From contig JAQFVV010006313.1 in assembly GCA_028023455.1 (NCBI GenBank), positions 1,124,992-1,188,991 of the forward strand: a DNA stretch of 64,000 nucleotides. Direction: 5' to 3'. Source of the stretch: Epiperipatus broadwayi (taxonomy: Eukaryota > Onychophora > Udeonychophora > Euonychophora > Peripatidae). The notes under the pieces were generated by a model. It was not told where the DNA came from. It searched no databases and saw only the letters and a program-made list of their open reading frames with translations. The number at the start of each line of letters is the position of its first letter. The stretch's first letter is position 1. Made by a program: the position numbers and the translations under genes. Below, one piece after another: positions 48,595 through 61,062 of this stretch.

Positions 48595-50400
48595 CATAGT
48601 ATAATATGACTTTTGGACACTGTTCTGATGTTATATTGATTGCAGACATGCTTTACTTTGTCCTGGTATATATGGACACACTATAGTAATAATAATTGAT
48701 TTTTTTTTTTTTTAGTGTTTTTTTGTTGTTGTCAATTTATGATTTTTTTAGTAATAGTTACTGAATAAACATTCTTTATATATATATCTTTTTTTCCAAA
48801 TCATTGGTTTCTGAGCATATTTCTTTTGCTCTTTTTATAATGACAGAATAACTCCATGTTTTGTGTTTTGAGAGTAATTTAATATATGCTAAATATATTC
48901 CTGTTTGTGCATGCTTTCTGTTAATTGTAGTATTGATTTTATCATGAAGAAGCCCTGATAAAAAAATCTAAACAACACAATTTTTATTTTTGTTCTGATT
49001 CTATTGTTAATTTAATTAAAGAAAATATGTTTTTTAATGTGTGTCTGGAATGTTTGTAATAGTGTTTTACTATATAGTAAATCAACAAATGTTTTATTAA
49101 TATAATGAAGCCAAACATTACAATGAAATGGAATAGTATTTATAGTTATAATTTCAAATTCATGTAAATATTGTTTAATCAGGGGTGAGAATGCTGAACC
49201 CATTGCCATTTTTTGACTTTGTTGCTAGAATTCTGTATTGCATTGAAAGTATGTTGTTATTATTTAAAATGTTAATAGTTTCATTAAACTATCAATAGAA
49301 AAAAGTGATTCGGTTTGTAAGTTAATATCATCATTTAATCTTTTCCTTATTATATATTATAGTTAATCACAGGGTTCATTTGTGAATAAAGTTTCCACAT
49401 TAACACTTATCCAATGTGGCAGTTATTTCAATTTTCATTATTTTTATTCTCTACAAATTGCTTAGAATCCCTGACAATTACTATGTCTTGTATGACAAAG
49501 AACTAAGAACTATGGGGAAAAATCTTGACATGTTTTTAGCAAGATACATTTCTAAAACTAATCGTAAGTATTAATTAAACATTTCTTTATGCATTTTGGA
49601 TAGTCTATAATGATGTGAATGTTGTTGAAATATAATCTTAATTTACTTTTTTCTGAATTAGTCAAGTATCTGTGATGCTTTTTCCCCAGTGATTATAACT
49701 TTATTTCTATAATATGATAACAAATTTTGGCAACATTTTTGTATTGACACATGCTCTGAGTTGTTGTATTGTGTTATTATAATCATTTGTATTAATTAAA
49801 ACTATAGAATTGCTGTTTCTGGTAGAGACAATGAAGTGGTTCGGTTAAAATATGTAGTAGCTTTTTTCTCATCATAAAAAAATGTTATATTTCTTTTTTT
49901 GTGTGTGTGTGTGTTACTCAATGTATTATTTTTATTCTCATGTATAATTATGCTAGCCTTTTAGAGGCAATTTTTGAGTGACTTTCTCAGTGGCTTCCAT
50001 TATAAATAATAAAAGGTCATGGCAAAGTTTAATTATTTTTGAGAACAGAAAATTTAGCATCTATTAGATATTTGGAAGTAAGATTTTTAACTATTGAAGC
50101 TGGAAGATTGTTTGGTACAATATGGATTTTGATGTTCCATGTAGATTTATAAGTCTTTTCTTTTAATATTCATTCATTTCTCCATGTAATTTAGAATATG
50201 ATTTTCCTATTACTTGGAATACTCTTGTAAAATCTACATTCGTAAGTCTATTTTTCAAAAAAAAAAAACATTCTAATTACCAATAGACAGCAAGGTTTGG
50301 TATTTAAATAACTTTGACATGCTTTCAGTATAACTCAGAATCCTTCTAATAAAATTAAGAGATAGCTATATGCTTACCATTGCCATTAATGATTAACAAC
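48595..50400 (-). mobile_element. Penelope-like element (PLE) fragment with RT
   Basis: Begins exactly where tandem unit B ends and stops near the truncated 3' side of RTE copy 2. Minus-strand remnants follow PLE order: a linker, the TLFTNEPCD block, MAMGSAFSPLI, the altered YxDD region, RAKEICSE, and IYQDKVKHV with QYNIRTVSK. No GIY-YIG endonuclease is readable, and no terminal repeats were found. The copy is truncated at both ends. Confidence 0.82.
48600..49850 (-). pseudogene. PLE reverse transcriptase remnant, catalytic site lost
   Basis: Minus-strand blocks in order: IVLINTNDYNN (PLE: VVMDxxDYxxK), VNVETLFTNEPCD (VVSLFTNVPVD, motif A region), MAMGSAFSPLIKQYLHEFE (GLAMGSPLSPxIAxxxME), then FHCNVWLHYINKTFVDLLYS. 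In PLEs that last block reads WxRYVDDTFV; here the two catalytic Asp are Asn and Lys, so the RT is dead. Further on come KHAQTGIYLAYIK, IIKRAKEICSETNDLEKKI and DKVKHVCNQYNIRTVSKS, matching the linker before the endonuclease. PLE RT is related to telomerase reverse transcriptase. Stops and frameshifts occur throughout; the longest open part is 49,012-49,209. The family call rests on five ordered motifs. Confidence 0.85.
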
Positions 50401-50844
50401 AATTACATGGGAAAAATTGAAACCACAACCATAAATTCTATTCCATTCCATCTAAGTTTGGCTTTACTATACTGATGATGCATTTGTTGTCATATGGTAA
50501 AGCATTATTAATAATAATAAGTAACAATGTGTACAACACATTTATTAAACATTCTTTTTTAAACACCTAAACATATTTTCTTTTAATATTAAGTTATTTC
50601 TAACCAAACACACCAAGAAAGTTTAATTCTATGATTAATTTTATCCCTTATGTTTTCATCTGTAGTAATAATCTGACCAAGGCATTTGTAATTGTTAACT
50701 TCTTTAACTCATGATAATCAATCTTTATTTTTATTTTTTGAGAAAATCCATTGAACATTATTTTAGCCTTGTTAATATTTGCCTTAGTCCTACTTTCTTA
50801 CTTTCATCTTATAACTCCTGCAACATTTCTTGAATCTCTAAAGC

Positions 50845-51660
50845 ATTATTTGCAAAAATACTTACATCATCTGCAAAACCTAAAAGACTTAAATGAGCTC
50901 CATTTACTTTTACTTCTTTAGTTTCACATTTTAAGCCACAAAATACATCTTGCAGCACTGCTGTAAAAAATTATGAAGATAAAGAGTCAACCTGTGTTAC
51001 ACTTTTCTCAATGATAACCGTCCTAGTATCATTATGTAATTTAATTGTTGCTGTTGCATTTTTATAGATATTCTTCAAAAGATGACAATATTCTGGGTCT
51101 ATACCTTGTTGATCCAATGCTTTAATTACTGAAACAATGATTGTACAATCAAATGCATTTTCATAATCTAAAAATCCAAAGCATAATAGCAACTCATATT
51201 TATTCATCTTTTCTATAACCTTTTTCAATACTTGGATTTGATCTTCTGTACTATCACTTTTAAATCGACTTTGTTCTTTTGGTTCGTTGAAATCCAATGT
51301 GTTCGCTGTAAATAAATTATAATTATCTTGGTAATATTTTTGTATAAAAGTGATAAAAGAATGATGGGTCAGTAATTTATAATATCTTCTTTATCATTCT
51401 GTTTAAATATTAATATTAATATTACATTCTTCCAATCATCCTAAGTCTTTATCATTTAAATATTTGGTATATAATTTTGCCAATTTTTTTCTCTTTCTTC
51501 ACCTCTTTCTTTTAATATATAGATTATAATTTCATCATTACATGGAGCTTTTTCCTTTTTAATAAATTTAATTGCATGTCTCACTTCTTCATTTAAAATC
51601 CTGATGAATTCAGAAGATGTATGTAAGAGGTACTTGTTCTTTATTACTATATAATTCTTG
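50845..51660 (-). pseudogene. RTE reverse transcriptase remnant (copy 2)
   Basis: Order on the minus strand: remnants of the KWxEDFYQELYS block near 51,650, then EDQIQVLKKVIEKMNKYELL, LCFGFLDYENAFDCTIIVSV (motif A; in copy 1 FVDYEKEFD), KALDQQGIDPEYCHLLKNIY with KNATATIKLH, and SLLGFADDVSIFANNALEIQ near 50,880, the intact FADD catalytic box. A stop follows in LQELxDESKKVGL. The open stretch 50,971-51,297 is the best preserved. The catalytic Asp residues are all present, unlike in the PLE and gypsy remnants, but stops and the missing C-terminus make it inactive. It reverse-transcribed LINE RNA at a nicked target when intact. Confidence 0.9.
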
Positions 51661-52407
51661 ATAGCACTATTCTACCCATTTCATGATGTCTCTCTTTTTA
51701 GTAATAGTTCCCTTTTTTTCTTATTGCAGATATAAGTTTTCTCCTAATATCAAAATGTTGTTTTACACTTTTGAACCTTTTATTTTTTTCTGCAGTTTTT
51801 TTAGATAATTCACAATTATACTTTCTTATATTATTATCAATTCTTTTTCACCCCATTTTACAAAATTTGACATATTCAATTCTTCTTAATGCATTATTTT
51901 TATACATTTTCATATTCCTTCTTTTCTTCATAAATTCTCTAGTCTCATTAGAAATTTTATTGGTCAATTGCTGCTTTTTTACCAGCTATCTTTGTTGCAG
52001 TTTTTAAAAGGATACCAGTTATATTTTTATTAATTTCATTCATATATGAATCATATTCAAAATCTTCTAAATCTTGAAACTGATTTACAAATTTAAATTT
52101 AAATTCATTAGAATGTTCCTGGAGATGAGGAATTTCAACTGTCAATTATGTTTTTCTTAATAATTTTTGTCTCTCTAGTTTTGCGTTAACACTTATCTCA
52201 CAACTTACTAATTGATTATCACTTCCTGTGTTCAATTTATTAAGAACATTACAATCTTGAAATATGTGTTTTTGTTAGTCAAAATATAGTCCAATTCTGC
52301 TCTACTATCGTTTGGATGCTTACATGTCCATTTCCTTTTAACATTTTTCTCAAAAAACAATTCATAATATAAGGTTTTTTTTTTTTAGCAAACTCCACAA
52401 GTATTTG

Positions 52408-52878
52408 TCATCTCTCATTTCTATTACCATAACAAAATTTATCTACTGCACTTTCATCTTTTATTTGTTTACCAATTTTAGCATTGAAATCCCCCATAAC
52501 AATTTTAAAATGTTGTTTACTTTGATCAAAAACCTTTTGTGCATCCATATAAAAATCTTCTACTACTTCATCATTATAAGAACTTGATGTGGCATAAACC
52601 TGAATTAACTGCTCTTTGTATCTGCTATTAAGTTGAATAATTAATCTTGCCACTTTGTCTGATATACCATCAATCTCCACAATGTTGTTCTTCCACTTTT
52701 TATTTATAATGAATTCTACTCTACTTGCACTTCCAATATTTCTACCTTTGTAGTAGAATACATGTCCACATTTTAAATCATTTTTCTCTTCACCATTTCT
52801 TTTAATTTCACAAAGTCCATTAACATCCCACTTAAAATAAGACAGTTCTTTTTCAAGATGTTTGCAATCTTCTTTCAC
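52408..52878 (-). pseudogene. RTE apurinic-type endonuclease domain remnant
   Basis: 156 open codons. Blocks: CGHVFYYKGRNIGSASRVEF (endonuclease middle), SDKVARLIIQL then RYKEQLIQVYATSSSYNDEV (family IIQVYAPTSxxxDE), and HFKIVMGDFNAKIGKQ (GDFNAKxG, carrying catalytic Asp and Asn). The endonuclease nicks target DNA to prime reverse transcription. The N-terminal block with the metal-binding Glu is represented by NGLCEIKRNGEE, where the Glu of SEIRW appears as CEIKR. The C-terminal catalytic His region beyond the GDFN block continues as YGNRNER and is then broken. This is the longest coding remnant in the window and possibly the youngest LINE piece. Confidence 0.92.
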
Positions 52879-52905
52879 TTGAAAGTGATCTGCAGTTTTA
52901 TGTAC

Positions 52906-53868
52906 TTAAATAAAATATCATTATCAAATAGCAGCTTGGGTACACAATCAGGGGATTATTAGCAATGTCCACCTTTGACAACAACTGCTGTCTTTACTAG
53001 TGACTTTACAGACTCCTGGGAACAAGGGCCTACATTTATTTTTGTCTGTCATGATTGTATACATCTATTAGAAAAAAATATTTTATTCGCACATCAGGCA
53101 ACTGAGATGAAAAGTCATGGTCACCACACTGAACAATGAATGTTGGTGAGGAACCCAACCAAATTATTTTTGTTTAAATATTTTAATTTTTATGAAAAAT
53201 GATTTATAGAAATTAATAAGTTATTTAAAATAATTTTATTTAAAATATTAGCTCATAATAATTATGCAAAATTGGTAATTTAGTTTATTAGTCATATTTT
53301 AGAAATTTTTCTGTCATATATTTGTATTGCCATAGGGTTGGAGTATATTATCAAAAGCCTAAGGATGGAGTTTGGAGTCAAATTTGAATGTCTTTTTTTT
53401 TCTTTTTAATGCTAATATTATTTTTGGAATACCATCACTTATATGCTTTTATTGAAATTGTACTATAGATAAAATTTGTTATTTAGTGAAAATTCATAAT
53501 TGATTTATAAAATTATCCAAATATATGAAAGTCCAAATCCAAGGAAAATCAAATTAGTAAAAACATTTTTTTAAATGTTATTATTACACACATTTCATTA
53601 AAACAATATAATGCTTATTTACATATAATTAAGTTTCAGTTAGAGTGATGTTTAGTAAATTCTAGACAATTTCACCAACGTCATTCATTCAGACATGGTA
53701 AATAATAATTTAAAGTGAGTGGTCTATCCTCACACTTTCCCTGCCAGTACTTCAGATTTGCTCATATATAAGCATTTGAGTTGAAGGAATAAGTGGATTT
53801 ATTCTATTCCTTCATAAATACTATATTTTGTGTTGGAAAGGGAAGTATCCATTTATTATTAACACTAT
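52906..53868. other. No recognisable gene
   Basis: The first ~150 bp may still be 5' untranslated LINE sequence (more G+C than surroundings). The rest is A+T-rich with no feature recognised. Confidence 0.5.
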
Positions 53869-53909
53869 GCATGCACAATTGGCTTGAAAGGCTGATATTT
53901 GAATGTAAT
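53869..53909 (+). repeat. Single arm of the 25.2-kb palindrome family
   Basis: GCATGCACAATTGGCTTGAA then AGGCTGATATTTGAATGTAAT matches the right arm of the palindrome at 25,200-25,295, with two differences. The other arm is absent here. Confidence 0.88.
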
Positions 53910-56900
53910 AATATTCTTTGTAACAACAATGCAACTTTTTTCTTATTATAATCTATAATTAAATAAAATAAAGTGCAAGGCATGTTATAATATCTTCTAA
54001 AAAATTATCAAATAAAACAATATAATTGATAACATTTTTTTTTCTTATTTAAATGTAATATAAATCCTTAAAATTCCTAGATACCTAACTAAATAGGATG
54101 ATTGAGCTTTTAAGGAAAAATAACAAACTTACAAAAAATATTGTATTATTAAATAAATATTTGAGGTTGAGAAACTAACTTTGATAATGGAAAGCATAAA
54201 TTAGGCATAAGAGATTCTGAATAAAACAAAGTGGAAAATGAGTTATTAATTAATCTGTTGTTTAGAGTCAACTTACTTAAAACTGATTGTCATTATCAAG
54301 TGCAGCTACCAAAATTAGGAGAATTAATATGTAAGTAAAAAGGTAAAAGGAAAAATGAATATATATTTTTAATACTCTATTGTGCCTATTTGATAAACAA
54401 AGTTATATTGAGGTTTTTTTATTTTAATTAAGTAATTTTATTATGTAGTTGGTGGGAGGGGGGGGTATTTTCACATAATGAAAATATTTAGACCTTAAAA
54501 AAATAAGTTATCTTATTCAAATTATGGATATATGAAAATTGCACAAATTGATACTTATAATGTATAAATATTATTTATTTATTATAAATATGATTTTGAA
54601 TTATTATTTCAGAAAGCAAAATAAAATACATATAATGAAAAATAAATATATTTGCTTTTCTTCAATGTTTATTACAAATCTGTTGTTAACCACATCTTAA
54701 TTTTGTTCATTTATTTATTTATTTTTGCAAATTTTGCTCCAATGCATACAAATATTGATAAAGAGCTAATTTTATATTAACATGATCAGAATATTGCAAA
54801 GCATTTAGGTAAACAACATAAATAAAAAATATGCATTACCACATAATCAGTGCTTCTACAATTGTATTAGTTTGTATAAAATATTAATTGTAAGGCTTCC
54901 AAATTACAGTTTTGGAATAAGGGAAATGTTTTATTTTTTGATTTTTGCAAAAGACATAGACCAAGCAGGCCTGGGACCTTGATGAATTCCACATCTTGTG
55001 TCACTGCACTGCACTCAATTCAATTTTATTCATCAAATTATGGATACTGAAATTTATCTTTCATAAAGACATCTCTTACCCATGCAGTGACCTTTTGTAT
55101 GTTAATATTTACAGGTTAAATACAGGTAAGATAAAATTATACAATGAAATATTACCAACATATGATTATACATAAGCAGAATTAGCATTAGATTTGTTGA
55201 GTATTAGATTTGTCTTTTGCCCTCCTCTTTCTAATATTATTTTACCTCTCCATTCTTATAGATTTATATTATAAACTATTGTAAAACACATTCATTTAAA
55301 ATGCACTTTTATAAATATATGTTTTAAAATAATTTCATTATATAATTGACGTAATTATAAAATTCTTGGGTTAATTCTTCATCGCTTTTTAATATATATA
55401 TATAAGAAAAACAGTTGTTGTTTTTTTTTATTTAATCAAATAGAAACTTTTTTTTAATTCAAGGCAATTTCAATAATTGTACATTTATTGCTGATAAATC
55501 AAGGTAATTACCTCTGTGAACATATTTTATATCTCATAACAAACTTGTTTAATACTAATTGCATTAACTTATGATTTAAATTTCAGTAAGCAGATATTAG
55601 AATTAAGCAAACACTTTTAAAATCTTATCACAAAGTTGTTTACTGATTTTTAACAAGTGTAATGTGATAATTTTATTTCATTTGCACGTTAAGCACATAT
55701 TATGTTTGGTTTTTTTTTTTAAATGGATATTTATATAAATAAAACTGCTTATTGATTTCATCGATTTTTTTTTTTTTCGATTTTTTGATCTGGAAACTTT
55801 CTAATAATTTTAGGTTAAATAATAAATTTGGATTTGGTTTTAAAAATTAAAGTAGAAATTGAATATTTTTTTTATTATTTATAACCAAATTGTGCTTGTT
55901 TGCTTGTTTGTTTGTTTTTTTCAATAGGCATTGATTTTTGTTTACAAAGAAATATTGACTTTAGTAATAATGAATACTTGAGTACCAAAGTATCGACTGA
56001 TTACAACAATTAAAATCAATAACCCAAAATACTTTTTTTGTTTCTTTATTCACAACTATTTCAAACGCCATTGAAATAAATGGCACAGCGATCTATATAT
56101 TAAATAACATTTACTAAGAAATATTATTAGAATTTTTTATTGACATTTTTACTGCTTTCATTCATTTTTTTTCAAAAAAAATATTGAATAATGCGCTATT
56201 TAGTAAGCAATAAGAAACAAACAATTTTAATACTGTATTTCAATTGACCTCAGAACAAAACATAGTAAGCGATCACGAATATATTTAAATTTAAAAGAAA
56301 AAATAGAAATATATACAAATAGAACTATTAATTAAATAATAAAATTTGATGTTTCTAGCTTATCGTAAATTAATAAAAATCAAATTAAAAAAAAAGGTAT
56401 GTATTATTAAATTTGATAAATATCTAAATTTTTCATGTAACAAAGAAAACAAATTGTATAAAACAATATTTTTTCCCTATAAAATATAAATTAATTATAA
56501 ATTTAATTCTGTAATTGGTTTTTACTTAAAAAATAAAAAAAAATAATTGTAAAATATTTAATTTTGATAAAAAAAACTTACCGTTAATTACTGCTAATCT
56601 TTTTATCCATTAAGTCCTTTGTATTTCTATAAATAGTAGGCTCAGATAAACATATAATTTTTAAATAAAATACACAGTATGTATAAAATTAGTTTCAAAA
56701 GAGACAGTTGCTACTAGTTTTCATGCAGATTTAGATTGAATCACCAGAAAAGTAGAGGGATAATTTCTGTGTGATGTTTCATAGCCCATATGGCTGTTAA
56801 GGTCTCATTTGTTGCTTCTGAAGCTTGGAATTTATTGAGTTTTAATATGGATAAGGACATTCAGCAATTATTTTCTTTATACTTGGACATATATCATAAA

Positions 56901-57133
56901 CTATATAGATAAAAAGCCAACTAAGTTAATTTGAGACTTCATTGCTATATCTTACTCATACACTATTTTACATATGCATGGAAACATATATGAAAAAAAA
57001 GGCAGTTGTATATACATTCTTCGTGTATAAAACCTACATATGAAGCAAGAGTTGAAAAAATTGCCTAGTAATATATATATATATATGTTGATACAACGAT
57101 TTTCCCAGATTGCATATATAAAAGTCTTATTTT
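53910..57133. other. No recognisable gene
   Basis: A+T-rich with a G run at 54,456-54,466 and T runs. CpG is more frequent at 55,350-56,600 (about 13 by eye) than at 53-55 kb. No coding frame or known element recognised. Confidence 0.5.
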
Positions 57134-58123
57134 GCAGGTTCATCCATGTTAAAAAATTTAAATATACCAACGTTTCAACTTGATCACACAAGTCATCTAC
57201 AGGGTGATAAAAATAGAAAGATGGTTGCAGAAATGCTACAATCACCCATTTGAAAAAAAAACCCATTAAAGTTCCAATAGCAAAAATGTTAAATTAAGAA
57301 TAATTTTTTTGAAAATCTTTCCAAATAGAAGGAAGTTTGCATTTATCATCTCATTTATTGATACAATCTGGCCTTTTAAGTATCTCAATGGCTTCTCTAA
57401 TTTTGCACTGGTAGAGATTATCACATCTGGATATGATCCATGTACTAGAAAAATAAATTTCATGACCTGAATCTACAGTATGGCATGATATATGAGTGTT
57501 GTTTAATGACATTAGCATGCTCATCTCCCCTAACACTGATGTGATGATTACTCATACCTATGTAATGAGTTTTACAATTTTCACATGAGATTTGAAAAAA
57601 CAGCATGAGATTCAAAAGGGATTGAATACTTAGGCTTGGTTATTATATTGCTGATCTTTTTATGAATAGAAAATGTTGTATTTATATTATAGCAGTTTAA
57701 TATACATCCAGTACTGTCTGTAGTTCCTTTTACATATGAAACACAATTTCTAATAGCTGATTTACCATCTTTTTGTTTTCTATTTTGTCCATTTTGAACT
57801 TGAAATAAGCCTTTTTTAATAAATTTAAAATTATAACTATTTGCTAATAAAACACTGTTAATATGATTTATTTCTTCTTTCAAATGTGACTTATCTGAAA
57901 GGTTAATTGCTCTTCCTCCTATTTGGAAAGCCTTTTTTTAAAAAAAAAACATTTTTAATATAACATTTTTGCTATTGGTGGAACTTGAACATTTTTTTGA
58001 AAGCAGTGATGGTAGTATCTCTACAACTGTTTTTCTACCTTTTATCACCCAGTAGATGACTTGTGTGATCAAGTCAAAATGTCGGTATATCAATACTTAA
58101 ATTTTTTAACATAGATGAACCTG

Positions 58124-58126
<3 letters not shown>
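57134..58126 (-). mobile_element. Short Penelope-like element with inverted terminal repeats
   Basis: Left arm 57,134-57,234 and right arm about 58,011-58,126 are inverted copies: TGCAGGTTCATCCATGTTAA, CTTGATCACACAAGTCATCT and AGGGTGATAAAA on the left, with complements on the right. PLEs are known to carry such terminal copies (pseudo-LTRs), in direct or inverted orientation. Between the arms is only the 3' coding part (linker plus GIY-YIG endonuclease). The RT is missing, so this is a 5'-truncated copy capped by an inverted partial copy of its own 3' end. The right arm runs into a TA microsatellite. Confidence 0.85.
57300..57930 (-). pseudogene. PLE linker and GIY-YIG endonuclease remnant
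   Basis: From 57,930 leftwards: HLKEEINHINSVLLANSYNF then FIKKG (post-RT linker), NCVSYVKGTTDSTGCILNCY then NINTTFSIHKKISNIITKPK, a stop, FQISCENCKTHYIGMSNHHI with SVRGDEH, a frameshift near 57,537, SCHTVDSGHEIYFSS and KIREAIEILKRPDCINK. CxxCxxxYIG with a following R and H is the GIY-YIG core as found in Penelope-like elements; GHEIxFxxT and REAIEIxK are its C-terminal hallmarks. The endonuclease nicks the target for insertion. One stop after the linker and one frameshift disable this copy, otherwise the motifs are unusually well kept, suggesting a younger insertion than the PLE at 48.6 kb. Confidence 0.87.
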
Positions 58127-58169
<43 letters not shown>

Positions 58170-58228
58170 TGCTACATTTTGTTATATATATATATATATA
58201 TATATATATAACAAAATGTAGCAGTATA
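58127..58228. repeat. TA microsatellite followed by a TA-cored palindrome
   Basis: (TA)n at 58,127-58,166, then arms TATACTGCTACATTTTGTTA and TAACAAAATGTAGCAGTATA (58,165-58,228) in perfect inverted orientation around a TA core. Same design as the pair at 8,646-8,763 but with a different arm sequence. Confidence 0.93.
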
Positions 58229-58254
58229 ACACCCATTATAAAAATATTATATGT

Positions 58255-58550
58255 AATTTTCAAACAATTTACTGATAAAAAAACAGTATATTTAAATTTA
58301 TTTGTAATACTTTCAATTATGAAGTAATCCTCATTATCTGTATATCAATTACAAATTTTAATGTTATGTAAATTTCCGTAAACTATATTAATAGGCAAGT
58401 TGCAAATACAGCCATACACAGCTTATGGAAATTGACATAACATTAAAATTTGTAATTGATTTATAGTTGAAGAGGATTACTATGTAATTGAAAGTGCTAT
58501 TAATAAATTTAAATATACTGTTTTTTTAAACTTTAAATTGTTTGAAAATT
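58255..58550. repeat. Large imperfect hairpin, arms about 124 bp
   Basis: Left arm 58,255-58,377 and right arm 58,427-58,550 are complementary over their length: AATTTTCAAACAATTTA against TAAATTGTTTGAAAATT at the outer ends, GTAATCCTC against GAGGATTAC, and CATAACATTAAAATTTGTAA at the inner side. The loop is ~50 bp. Several mismatches and small indels. A foldback element or an inverted duplication; no coding content and no family recognised. Confidence 0.92.
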
Positions 58551-61008
58551 ATATATATATATATTGTGCCCATGTATTGAAACAGTTGACCTTAGTTCAA
58601 GATCGAGTTTCATGGTTTTATCACAGTCCACGTGTCATCACATGCTTCTTTTTTTGTTATAAAATGTAGCTAAACTATATATATATTTCTGAGAAGCATC
58701 TATAAGACTTATAAATACAAACCTGAAATAAAAATCGCCAATTATTCTAAATATTCACCTTTCATAGATGTGGCTCAGATATATATAGGTATATTACAGG
58801 AGATTTTAGATATAGTTTAAAATATTAAATAATTTTGTATCTTCTAAAATTGTATTTTTTTTTTAGTTTTTATTTTAATAAATTATAATCATTTTTGTCA
58901 TAAACTAAAAATGCAAATTTGAGATAACTGTCTAAAAATAATTAAAGGGGTGGGGAGTTTGTCTCATGATTTAAAAAAAAGGGAAATTGTAAATTAAAAT
59001 TAAGAAAAAGTAAAAACTAAAATAAAGCTAATGGATTTTAGTTAGCTATGAACATTGTTTTGCCAAATCTATTTCCAAACAGGTAATTGATTTGAATTGA
59101 TTTTAGACAGTTATCTCAAAACTGAATCTTTACTAACAATAGAGTAAAGATTCTCCTAAAATAAAGATCCATTAGAGGCAGGAAATCTAGTTTAGCATAA
59201 ATATTCTCTGAGGGGCTAAAAACTAACATAAATAGAGCTAAAATCTATTATGTTAGAGTTTGGTCAGTCATTGCTAGGTGACTTCACATCCGTTTGAAAT
59301 TTTGGAGAGCCAAGTTTCCATCTGCCATCTTCACCTGATTCTTGCCATGATGTAGCCCCAAAGAATGCTGCCTGCCACAGAAGATTCGCCAATACTTCCA
59401 AAGAATCCTCAGGTAACCAGCCAAAAGACTATATAACCATCTTATCCACTTTTAACTATGTAATTTAATTTGTAAACTAATAATTTTGTTATAATTAATG
59501 TTTTTTAAGTATTGTTAACCTCTTATATTAATTCTTTACTACCTAATTAACCTGTCATCCAACTCACGCTTCTTACTATTTTTATCAGTTAGTGTGGTTA
59601 TGATTTAATTTTAATAATATTGTTATATTTAATCACTTTATTTATAAATGACACTAAAAACTTAATCTTACGAAATTCTATTAAAAAGGGAGGGGGGTAA
59701 TGAGTTCTTGTTATTTTCCTTAAATATTTCATAAGATTGGGTTTATGCTTTAAAGGAATACCTTTTTTCCATATAAATATTTTGTTGTAAATTTATACAA
59801 AATGTATAAATAATTTTGCAATCTGGGGTGGATATTGGTGTCCATTGGTTTTATAATCTCTTATTGATCATCATCACCACAACGGCTGGTGACTTAAATT
59901 TGTTTGGTAATTTGCACAATTTTAGTTTTTGTTTCTATGTTACAATATTGATTCAAAAAGGCGGGAGCAATGCACACTTCATTAATGATAGTATAATTTA
60001 TAATCAATGACTTTAGATTATGTAGGTTATTTATTTAGCATATCATTATGTATTTGTTAAACCATTTAAGGTTTTTCATTTAAATTTATTGATTTATTAT
60101 TATGATAGTGTTGCTAGCATATATCCAATTATTCACAAGCCGCCCAAGGCTTAGATCTGATTCTCCTGTACCTCACCCCAGGAGTCATGATCATTTTCTA
60201 GTCATTCTTCTCCTCCAAGTATATATATTATATACTGCTTTGAATTGCCTGTACCTCACTCGAGAGATTCAAAGCTTCATCGTTCGTATCCTCATTCATA
60301 AAAGAAGTCTAAGTTTACTTCTAGAATACACATGTTAGAGTAGATGAAGCAATGTATAGATGCACCGTGGTCTGGCCTATAGAATCATCCTACCAACCTT
60401 TTTTTCCTGTACCGCTTTAGCATGAAGCTGGCATGTACCATCGTTATAAAGAAATTGAAGAATGACCTTATCCTGGCCAAATGTGACATTTTCTCTCACT
60501 GATATTATGCTAGCACTGTGATTACTTACAGTTAGTTTCCAACCTGTTTAGCAATGTAAATTGTAATGATACATAGTTTTAAAACATTCTGTTTTTCTCT
60601 TTATTTGTTGGAGTTTAAACCCAACTTCTCATGAAGCTACTCTCCCTCATTACTGAAATAAACCTTTCCCACAATTATTGAGTTTTCACTATATTCTATC
60701 ATAAAATGCTGAAAATGTAAAATAAATAATGTTTTATTCTGCCAATCAAAATGTATTCTCATTTTAACTGTTTTAAATCAAATATCTTAATAAAATAAAC
60801 TTATGTATTGAAATCATCTAATCAGTGAAACTCTACTGTATCTTTAAATATTTTTTTTAAATGTATAAAATGTCCACCAAACCACTCAGATAAATCCATT
60901 TCTTATAACTGTCGCACTAAATTAAATCTGTCAAAATAAAGTTAATTGTAATAAGTTTCTTGAATAGTTGTAATCCAAATAAAGTTTCACAAGCATAGAG
61001 TTGATAAT
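58551..61008. other. No recognisable gene; two G+C-richer patches
   Basis: 59,250-59,450 and 60,120-60,500 are richer in G+C than their surroundings and may be fragments of LTRs or other elements, but neither gives a recognisable protein or repeat. The 78-codon open stretch at 60,102-60,338 has no recognised similarity. Confidence 0.45.
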
Positions 61009-61028
61009 TATATATATATATATATATA

Positions 61029-61060
<32 letters not shown>
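61009..61060. repeat. (TA)n followed by a 28-nt A run
   Basis: Alternating TA then A28. Could be the tail of an unrecognised retroposed element on the plus strand; the sequence to the left shows no SINE or LINE signature. Confidence 0.9.

Positions 61061-61062
<2 letters not shown>

Larger units (their letters stand above)
50540..52905 (-). mobile_element. RTE-type LINE (copy 2), 3' end missing
   Basis: Extends further 5' than copy 1 and includes the endonuclease, but its 3' part is cut at about 50,540: the last ~430 bp present in copy 1 are absent, and no 3' microsatellite is seen. LINEs normally lose 5', not 3', sequence, so a later deletion or recombination next to the neighbouring PLE is likely. 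Nucleotide similarity to copy 1 is clear over the shared part (for example 51,700-51,790 against 39,005-39,095). Confidence 0.88.

Noticed and set aside
58115-58327. A 70-codon frame of alternating Tyr and Ile.
   Set aside because: Pure translation of a TA microsatellite and palindrome.
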